From assembly GCA_015657535.1 (NCBI GenBank), contig JADHZB010001554.1:2530-29606 (forward strand): a stretch of 27,077 nucleotides of DNA, in the 5' to 3' direction. A program made the position numbers and the translations under genes. Positions within the stretch are counted from its first letter, which is position 1, and each line of letters starts with the position of its first letter. Origin of the DNA: Nephromyces sp. MM_2019. Its lineage: Eukaryota; Apicomplexa; Aconoidasida; Nephromycida. Under the pieces are notes generated by a model. That model was not told the origin of the DNA and did not search any database. It saw only the letters and a list, made by a program, of their open reading frames with translations. Below are positions 19,050 to 27,077 of this stretch, piece by piece.

Positions 19050-22000
19050 CCAGAGTCTGTTTTTCTGCAGGTACAAAGCGGCATAATCTTTGCTATTTCG
19101 TAAGTTAACCCATAGCTTAATAGGGCACGATACATCGGTGGGGTTTAGACGGATAGGCACACATATAAAAGCCTAATTTATGTCATCGTATCATGTTGGA
19201 GTGCCCATCAGGTTGATATTTAGAAATCGCTTAACGCTTCATAAGTTGATGCAACCTACAAGGAACTTTGCACTTGACATTACAGGGGATATGCTACAAG
19301 CTTAACAAGATCGCAGAGAAGCCGACTCAATCTTATTGCCCGCTGTATCGTTTCCCAAATACACTGGGGGCACATTTTAAACTCTTGAACTTTTGAAGGA
19401 ATCTAATCATCTTAAATTTTGGTTCAGAGCTCAGTATATTTGCCCATACTCACTTCAACATTTTTTACTACCCTGTGACATACGAGATGTTGCCTACTGT
19501 GTGGAACATGGCCAGCAACGACACAGCATATTAAGCGAGAGAGGATTAAATTTGTGACCTCAGTAGCTCTGATTGAAATACCTTGTAAATTGTTCCTTCA
19601 ATATCGTGATAGTGTGAGACAGCATTCTCAGCAAATCATTTTACATAATTTTCTCGTCCCTCTTATATCTTTAAAGATTAATTTTATTACGAGCTTTCGT
19701 TTTCTCATCGAGCGTACCTATATAGGATTTCCATGTGATTCCACAGCGCACTGACTTTTGCTTTTATTATTAGAACATTCCGCAAATTTCCTAGCCTGGC
19801 TGAGTAGTATACTGCGTAACTTTTTCCATATTTCCTTGTATGAGGGTCGCTGACTAGAATTTCCTTATCCTATAAATAGAAATAGAAAAAGAGTATGAAT
19901 AACTCAAAACGTGAGGGATACTCAGGAGATAATTACATGGTGCCTCTAAGGTATCATTGATAAATGAATCCCTGTAATCGCTTTTCTATATTTAGTATAT
20001 ACAAGCGGAATATTGAAAGTTCGGCTTTGCACAAAGTACAAAAAGATGCTAAGCACACAGTTTCTACAGTCCTAAATTCGCGAGAGTTATAGCTGCTTTG
20101 CTTCTAAATTACACGTTTAAAGGTAACTCTAAATGACTTGTACAGCAATCTTGCGCATTATGCAGCATTTTCCCCTAAGTTTAGTTTAACTAAACTTAGG
20201 CACGCTTTCGAACGCTACATCTTGAGGACGAAATAAATGGGATAGTGTGGCAAAAGCTGGAAATTTCCGTCGATAGTTTTAGCTAAATGCCAGTTTTCCA
20301 CAAGCACGTAAGCAGAAACAAAAAAGATTTCATTTCATGCGATAATCTTAAAAAAGAATCACAAAAGCTAAGCTAGGTGAGCATAATCCGATAGGCTCAC
20401 ACACCTAACTATTTTTTAAGGGCACTAAAAGCAAAGATATGATTAAACCCAGGGTAATGTTTTGTGGTTGTGCTCTTCTAAAAATTCAGGACTAGAAGAA
20501 CGTCGCCCATGATTTCTTTGTTTCGTCTGATGGTACTGCTATACGCTGCTACCTGGGCATATCCACGTTTATTTCTCCTGGCAATAAAATGCCAACCGTA
20601 AGAACAATACAACACACTAAAAGCTCATGGGTAAATGGTCGGGCAGTTGCTTGCAAGCCAGTGCTGCACCATCTACCATGCAGTCCATACTATTTAGAGT
20701 ATACATATTTTATCGAAAAATACGGCTAATATTAGCAGTAAGAAAAGAGGCAACCATCGAAAATTTCTTCAAGAGTTTTCTTCTTTCCATAGCATACTGT
20801 AGTGGGAAAAAGATAAAGTTTATAAATTTTGAGTGATATTTCGTGCGCATGCCTTAATCCTAATGCCTTTTATGATGTCAAAGCCTTGTGCAGCTTGATG
20901 CAGAACCTAAGGAATTTACTGAAACCATTCAGATGAGGCTAGTGCTGTGATAGCATTTTGGGCTGATTTTCCTTCCAAGAGAATCTTCGCTTAAATCGGC
21001 ATGGCGGTGGAGTAAGACTGAATTTTCTTCTCCGTGAATTGTGCGTAGAATTCTCTTTCGCGGAGGCTTTGTCGGTTAAAATATGAAATAGCCTGGGATC
21101 TTTTAGTTTATCTCGTACCTATAATGCTAGATTATGCCGGCGAAGCGGCTGCGCACTACTAAATGATACGGATGCGTGTGCGTTCCACAGCGAAATAATG
21201 CACCTATAATAGTAGGCTGAAATCCAAAATTATCCAATGGTATCCTTCAAATGAAGGAGCGTTTTCAAGTGATATCGATGAACCTCTTTGGAACTACATG
21301 CTTACTCGAAAAGCTGCTATCTGAATCGCTTTTAAAGTTAAAGAATGGCAGTAAACTAACATAAGCAGAACGGGACTGCGCTGTGAAGAGTGTCCACCTT
21401 TTTCAAAGCTAAAAATCTTTAGTGTTGATGATAAAGCTGTAAATGCACACTCCATTAACTCATACTCTGATGAAATCTTTGACTCCGTTCCTGCAGTATC
21501 ATTCGAAGAATAGTACTCCTAGGTTCTCCCCGACTTAATTTACCGTAATGTTATATTTAAAGCAGACTAAGCTATAGTATCGATTAAAATTGCATTGCCA
21601 CAGTGCTTGACTTTTTGATGGCTTGATGACCCTAGCACTTGCATGAAACTACCTTAAGCATAGGTGTGGGATTACCTCCGTTTTGAATATCATCTAAGAA
21701 ATAAGTGTATACATCTGATGTCCTGGTTTATACTGTAGGCAGCTAATCATAATCTCTTTCCGAGAAGCGAGAAGCTCTGCAGCACGCAGACTCCTACTTT
21801 TCTGCCCTTTTGTAGCGAACCCGAAAAGTGGTGATCGCTACGCAGACATGCTTATATAAATGTAGCTTGAGGGAAATATGGTATACGTTAGTTTCAAAAT
21901 AGGTCAGGAGGGTAGGAGCAAACCCCGGACGCCACGCATGGCCTGCCGCATCGCTATGCTTTTGACTACAACTTGAGCACGCCAAGAATAGACGCTAGGC

Positions 22001-22870
22001 TAGGTATCACCCGAAAAGTAAACCTTTATTCATACCAAGCTCCATACAACTTCGCATTCGTAAGAACTTGAATGCTTTCCAGAACTCTTCTATTAGGAAA
22101 ATAATACTGCAACTACACAATGATTAAGCTTATGCATAAATGTTACACCTTATCATCGTCCGCTAGGCTGCATTATCTTTTCTCCGTAATGCCGCATCAG
22201 TCCTCACGACTCGATCAGTGCCATTTCACCAGCCAAATAATATCTAGATATTGAAGGATTCAGGGGTATTATTGCCAAATTTTAAGATTCACATGTCTGA
22301 GATCAGTTGCTCATGAGGTATATGCAATATCATCTGTGACTAGAGTGAGCAGCTTTTGCGATAGCGTAAACACCATATTGGTCTGCTGCTTTGAAAAAAA
22401 TTTCCTTCTAAAATGCAAAAAAAGCAAATCAAGCTACAAAATTTGAGATTTAAAAAAAAATCGAAAGCATCATTTTATAAACGTAATATGCACCCGTCAC
22501 ATGTACAACATACTACCAAAAAAATCAGGTAAAGATAGCAGCCGCAACAATATAAATGCTTTCGGATTTTCAATGGTTTGATACCACAATTTAGACCTCA
22601 CTAATAATATGCTGAAAGAAATTCTGCATTTGAGCCACATTCTCTGTATTCCCATGGTGATTTAGGCGGCATGGAAACACAGGTTTCGAAAGGTATTACC
22701 GAGAATAGTGCATTAAACAAAAGAAATAAGTTTATAGCACACGATAAAGCCTTTTTACGCTGCCGTTGACAGCACTTAAGAAATCAGTTTCGATATGGCC
22801 TCCAGAAATTGTTTCAAGTTTCCGCAAGCTTGGGGCAAAACTTTGACACTGAGAAAACTCTGACCTGCCT
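19050..22870. other. Region without a supported gene
   Basis: A+T-rich, no CA arrays, stops in all frames. A 41-codon plus ORF (19176-19301) starts about 40 bases from a divergent minus-strand ATG (19135), but neither matches a known family. A 27-bp palindrome is at 20174-20200. ORFs at 19554-19754, 20627-20836 and 21794-21985 look like chance. Confidence 0.5.
20174..20200. repeat. 27-bp near-perfect palindrome
   Basis: cctaagtttagtt and its exact reverse complement aactaaacttagg are separated by a single T. With essentially no loop it is more likely a DNA palindrome (dyad protein site or cruciform) than an RNA hairpin. No flanking duplication marks it as a transposon end. Confidence 0.95.
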
Positions 22871-22878
22871 CTTATATT

Positions 22879-23175
22879 CTAATGTTTTTCTCCTTGATAC
22901 GGTTTTCCTCTAGCAGCTAGTGCTTTTAGGGCAGTGGATACTTGTCTTGCTTTGAGCAAATAATGCTTCGTCATTGATACCTCTTTGAAGCTCGGGGATA
23001 CTGTGTACTCAATACTAAAATTGGATCGATATTCTACGGCTTTTTCGCAGCAGCAGGGGTGTAGGGGAGATGCAACATGCGGCAGAGCAATTCTTTTACG
23101 TTTAGCCATGCATAAATTTATTCGACAAGCGATATTCTCCGGCTCGCGGTGAGTACTCATGTTAACTCTCACCAT
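22879..23175 (-). CDS. Unidentified ORF, 98 codons
   Basis: ATG at 23175, TAG at 22881-22879; the frame stays open upstream to about 23245 (reading ...NTRTYTYTPERLC before the ATG). Contains a Cys triplet (HPCCCEKAVEY) and a Lys/Ala-rich C-terminus (KALAARGKPYQGEKH). No signal peptide, membrane segment or known domain. Possibly a terminal exon, possibly chance. Confidence 0.2.
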   Translation of the reverse strand: MVRVNMSTHREPENIACRINLCMAKRKRIALPHVASPLHPCCCEKAVEYRSNFSIEYTVSPSFKEVSMTKHYLLKARQVSTALKALAARGKPYQGEKH

Positions 23176-23547
23176 GCACAGGCGCTCAGGAGTGTACGTA
23201 TATGTCCGTGTATTACCGTTAGGATAGTATAGATGAAGAAGCAGTCACTATCCCGGGGGCAAAATCGTAGAAATCTACGTGATTTATGCCGATGTTTGCA
23301 AAAGCCACCTTTTTGCGGTGCTATCAGAGTAATCCACGCGAATTATGCTATTATGTGGACGCTAGATTAAACTATGAAGGAAACTGCAGCGTAAGCTAGG
23401 CAATGCAAGCTTGCTGACCTGCTTTAAACAAATGTCCTTATAAGCAAAAGTTTAATCTTGGACAAGTCACAATAAGATAATACACGCAAAAAGATAGAGG
23501 CCAGTTCAATAAGCATTCTGTTGCTTCGCTGCTTCGACTGCTAGTAA

Positions 23548-23814
23548 ATGCCTCCTTATGCTGCAACCTTCTTCTTAGAGCAGTACAAGGATTTAAAGAA
23601 TGGAGCTTTTGTCAAAGTGCTGCAGCAAAAAGACAAAACTACGCATCCACAGCACGAAAAAGGTGAAGGACGAAAGCGAAGGGATGTTTGTAACTTATTG
23701 CTCCGCTACTTCACTGTGTATGCAATGAAACGGGAGTTGGTGAGGGAGAGTTCCAGATTATACTTTGCACTCTACTACTTTCAAAGCTATAAAGTTGCCA
23801 CTGATATAAAGTAA
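23548..23814 (+). CDS. Unidentified ORF, 88 codons
   Basis: ATG immediately follows an in-frame TAA; stop TAA at 23812. Basic middle (HEKGEGRKRRD) and an aromatic-rich end (LYFALYYFQSYK). No recognised domain. An internal AAAG|GTGAAG could act as a splice donor, so even if it is real the ORF may not be read whole. Confidence 0.2.
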   Translation: MPPYAATFFLEQYKDLKNGAFVKVLQQKDKTTHPQHEKGEGRKRRDVCNLLLRYFTVYAMKRELVRESSRLYFALYYFQSYKVATDIK

Positions 23815-23819
23815 AGGAA

Positions 23820-25650
23820 TTGAAGAACTTCTCTTTCTTTTTAAGCCTTCTGATTTTCACCTTTTTTCCATCTTTTGAATCTTTTCTATTATTGCACGTT
23901 GCTCCCATTGAAATGTTCTTCTATCAATACCCCTTCCCCTTCTTAATTCTTTCCCAGTATCAACCTTTTTCTGGCTATTCTACGTTACACGTACCTCTAG
24001 CCGACACACAGCGTATTTCAAACAGTACATGGCGAGAAAGCTAGTCTGCAGAACGATTAACGCGACTTTATAGTGAAGGATTTAATATTTTTCATGAATA
24101 AAAAAAAAGGTACCATATTATAGATTGATTTTTCATGCAATTTTTACTACCCCGAAAATACGCCAAAGCCCGCTTAATCATCATATATAACAGTAATTAA
24201 AGGTGAGCCCATTTCATGGGGTTCATCCTATAATTTCACACTGTTTATCCGCTTAATTGGGCCCGTCTTATTTACTACCTACACAAAAACGCAGACACAC
24301 ATGCAGTACCTTTTTCATTGCAACTTTTTTTCTAGTAAATCTGCCGTTTCATAACAAGTTTGCGCTATCGATATTTCCTTGGCAAAAATCACCGGATATG
24401 CCGAAAGCCACCAATTTCTTTTTACAAAAATTTTGATAAAGTTTAGTTATACTAGCGCAGTATGTGCAGCACAGAGACTAATATCAGGGAAGGGGGCGAG
24501 GCTTTTGTCGCAACACAAGAGTAACTCTGCAGTATTCTACAATTATATACCTGAAATGCCTCATTAAACCATTTTATTTTATAGATATGCAATTTGCGGC
24601 TTTAGGGAACATTTCATAATTTCATCAATTACTCATTTTGAACGAGACCAAACAGCAGCACAGCGCATCGAGCACCGGTAATTTTGGCCGAAAATAGGAG
24701 TTTTTTTCCAATCAGCTTGGTGGAAATTTGGTGTTTTCACATGATGTATTTCTGCGGAAATTGCGTGTTTTTGCCTAGTAAATATTGTCTTGTCAAAAGC
24801 TCCCAGTTTTGCGAGCTCTTTCGCTGAGTTTTTATGGACCGCATGCAGCTTAGAGAGAAAGGACTGTGCTTTTCATCACAAGTTCAAACCCTTTAGGGCT
24901 CGCTTTCTGTACTACTTTTATTAATTTCTCCTATAAATTCTTGAATTTTCAACCTGTTTTTCTCGCTTGTAAAGTTTTCGTGAATAGCTACATATATATC
25001 CTATTATATTTACTTATATATCCGTTTTTTCTTTGATAAGCTTGAACATGTAAACATGCTTGTGTAGTCCACAGCAGCACATGGTAGTACGCGTAGCCTC
25101 ACTGCCTCAAAGGGTCATCAGCAAGGTGGCATTCACTCAAAGTATATCTTGTAATTGCATGGATTTGGACGTTTTGCCATTGCCTATCATAATAAGCAAG
25201 GCTTTAGACAGTATCACCCCTTGAAGATATTAAAGATGTTTCTCATCCATAAGGACTGCGGCCCTCGAAAGATTTTCAAACAGAACGCACAACCAAGGTG
25301 TTTGGAACATAAATTACACTTTTAGAATAAAAATTTCACTCACTGTAGTTGAAATTTCCAGCTCGGAATAACCACTGCAAAGTATAGGTAGAAGTTGAGT
25401 GTTGGTGCAGAAGGCCTTTTTCTCCACTTTCAGGCAAGGAATGAAATATGCAAAGCAGCGTATTCCCGCGAAAGGAGAAACCCTAATTACGTCATTGTTT
25501 TCGCGAACAGATACTGAATAAAGCGAAAAACGAATGCAAAGAAGAGGAAAAATGGACGGGATACCGCCCTATAGCAAAACTTCAGCGGTAGATATATGTC
25601 ATAATGGAGGTCATAAGAATAAACCAGTATTTTCTTATTCAAATTTGAAA
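23820..25650. other. Region without a supported gene
   Basis: Pyrimidine-rich near 23825-23960, then A+T-rich sequence. ORFs at 23820-24044, 24379-24567 and 25534-25719 have no recognisable protein features beyond composition. Confidence 0.55.
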
Positions 25651-25659
25651 AAGAACACT

Positions 25660-26639
25660 CTATTCCTCGTCAATCAGTACTGGAACATATTGCACACACC
25701 GATTAAACCAGCCTTGTAAAGCTTCTACGTCTGGAGTGTGTGCTTCCAAGGAAAGCGAGCGGCAAGAAGCGGTGCTAAGCAGTACATGGTAGACTGTATA
25801 TATATACGCGGATAAATAATAAAATCTATAAAATTTGGTGTTTAACTCGACGAAATTATGTGCCCTTTTATACACACACAAGCACGCACAGGTTTAGCAG
25901 TACGCTGTCCTCATGCGATAACAGGGATTAACGAGGCCACTTGCCTCTTCTTCGGCAGCAAGTCCCTAATAAGAAGAATGCAGCGGATTTTGCGCAGCGG
26001 AATCAAAAAATAAGTAGAAAGCAAAGAAAGATGTAAAGCACTAGCGAAACATGAAGAAGAAGTAAGAATGCTATCAAGAATAGAATTGTAAAAACGAAAA
26101 ATTCTGCAGCATATATGTGTGACATATCCAGTAATAAGTTGATTGTAGTTACAATAAAAAAGGTAAGAGTATATATGGGAGGCTTACACACACATACATA
26201 AATATGTGCACATGCACATACACAGACTCAATTACACACGAGCAATCATAAAAATACAGATCCAAACACGCGCACACATACGGAAAACCCACACACATAT
26301 GCACATAAGTCAACAAACATCCTCGCTTGGTATGGAGAATCCTGCTCAAGTTTAATTGCCTTTTAAACAAATATGGCTATACACACAGCAGTTGCACTTG
26401 AGCCTGGTTGTTGCAAATCTACACACCCCCAGTCATCCAATATCTTTAAAGAGAAAAGTTCACCAGAAAAAAACAATCCGCCAGATAGGCACACACACAC
26501 TGATGCAAATTCAGTAAATAAGTCTAGAGCGTACGTACACCCATAAAAAAGATTCACAAACACGCATAACACTCTCTCCACCATTCCAGATTTAATGTAT
26601 TTTATACCGTCCAACAGCTAAAAGATATGAAGATCATAC
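25660..26639 (-). other. Possible 3' exons and TG-rich introns of an unidentified minus-strand gene
   Basis: CA-rich tracts on the plus strand at 26160-26300 and 26480-26500 resemble EIF5B introns. After TTCTTATTAG at 25966 a short open segment begins. In the phase set by the exon at 26734-26640 it reads R-DLLPKKRQVASLIPVIA and then stops; in another phase it reads GLAAEEEASGLVNPCYRMRT. A further acceptor, TATATACAG, near 25799 precedes an open stretch ending ALQGWFNRCVQYVPVLIDEE and TAG at 25660. A third candidate follows CTTTAAAG near 26449. I cannot decide which of these are used. Confidence 0.25.
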
Positions 26640-26734
26640 CTAATTGGTTTCTCAACTTTGAGGGGTACTATAACGCCAGGAGGAACCGCAGAAAGGGTAT
26701 AAGGTCCAAAGGCGTAGCGTTTATAGCGCTCTAC
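26640..26734 (-). CDS. Internal exon of an unidentified gene
   Basis: 31 codons plus two bases between the acceptor TGTGTGTGTAG and the donor ATTAG|GTATGA: VERYKRYAFGPYTLSAVPPG, then VIVPLKVEKPI. The composition is convincingly protein-like. The acceptor emerges from a TG run just as in EIF5B, and a TG-sense minisatellite lies upstream of it. I do not recognise the protein. If the donor were not used, the frame would end at a TAG near 26619, eight codons on, so a C-terminal exon is the alternative. Strand and coding status are fairly likely; function is unknown. Confidence 0.45.
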
Positions 26735-26899
26735 CTACACACACAGAACAAGGTATTATGTACTGAATGGAGCAGGAAAGCTTAGAGATGCTTTAGCGTG
26801 TAAAAAGACTTGAAATTCTCAAAATAAAAGCAACACATAGTGAAGAATCTGCGATATAAGCACCAGCCTTTACAGTGAGATAAACAAAGAATAAGTAAT

Positions 26900-27077
26900 G
26901 AGACTAGAGCAACACACACAAAGTAGTGAGACTAGAGCACACACACAAAGTAGTTAGACTCGATCAACACACACAAAGTAGTGAGACTAGATCAACACAC
27001 ACAAATTAGTGAGACTAGATCAACACACACAAAGTAGCCAGGCTAGATCAACACACACAAAGTAGCTAGGTTAGATC
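26900..27077. repeat. 28-bp minisatellite at window end
   Basis: Just over six head-to-tail copies of gagactagatcaacacaca followed by caaagtagt, one of them 27 bp, with substitutions such as gatc/gagc. Each unit carries a short CA run. It continues beyond the window and probably lies in an intron upstream of the exon at 26640-26734 (TG on the sense strand of that gene). Confidence 0.95.

Noticed and set aside
24840..24905. Possible tRNA B-box (agttcaaaccc)
   Set aside because: No matching acceptor stem, T-stem pairing or A-box at the right distance could be built.
1..27077. Mobile elements, CRISPR arrays, viral insertions, telomeric repeats
   Set aside because: No terminal inverted repeats with target duplications, no transposase or reverse-transcriptase motifs, no regularly spaced direct repeats with unique spacers, and no telomere-type tandem repeat were seen.

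Overview
This is eukaryotic nuclear DNA. It carries intron-rich genes with GT..AG introns in an A+T-rich background, and nothing in it looks bacterial: no operons, no Shine-Dalgarno spacing, no long uninterrupted ORFs. Two genes are identified with confidence. The first is EIF5B, the GTPase translation initiation factor eIF5B, on the minus strand. Its start codon is at 7067 and at least eleven exons run down to 522, with the rest of the gene lying beyond base 1. The second is TRAPPC2 (sedlin), a TRAPP vesicle-tethering subunit, on the plus strand in two exons (13900-14134 and 15000-15187). It encodes 140 residues, the same length as the human protein. The organism cannot be named from this window. 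The many short exons and the CA/TG-repeat introns would suit an apicomplexan or another alveolate-like protist, but that is a weak inference.

Layout. 1-7067: EIF5B, whose introns are stuffed with (CA)n/(TG)n tracts and minisatellites, nearly always with the TG strand as the sense strand. One array of 17 x 20 bp ends one base from a splice site. 7068-9400: 5' flank of EIF5B, a pyrimidine-rich 16-bp minisatellite with one ambiguous base (8373), a GT-rich stretch in the opposite orientation and a 14-bp hairpin. 9400-13300: A+T-rich sequence with no gene I can support. 13300-13630: possible last exons of an unidentified plus-strand gene. 13900-15187: TRAPPC2. 15246-15840: possible last two exons of a minus-strand gene converging on TRAPPC2. 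15850-25650: mostly unassigned. It contains a degenerate 36-bp repeat, a 27-bp palindrome, and three small unrecognised ORFs, one of which encodes a plausible single-pass membrane protein. 25650-27077: the CA-rich texture returns, with one convincing but unidentified minus-strand exon (26640-26734) and a 28-bp minisatellite running off the end.

The two identified genes act in separate housekeeping pathways (ribosomal subunit joining; ER-Golgi tethering), and nothing suggests a functional cluster. The most unusual feature is the strand-polarised TG-repeat architecture of the EIF5B introns. No tRNA, rRNA, CRISPR array or intact transposon was seen. Open stretches of 50-80 codons are expected by chance at this base composition, so unidentified ORFs are given low confidence.
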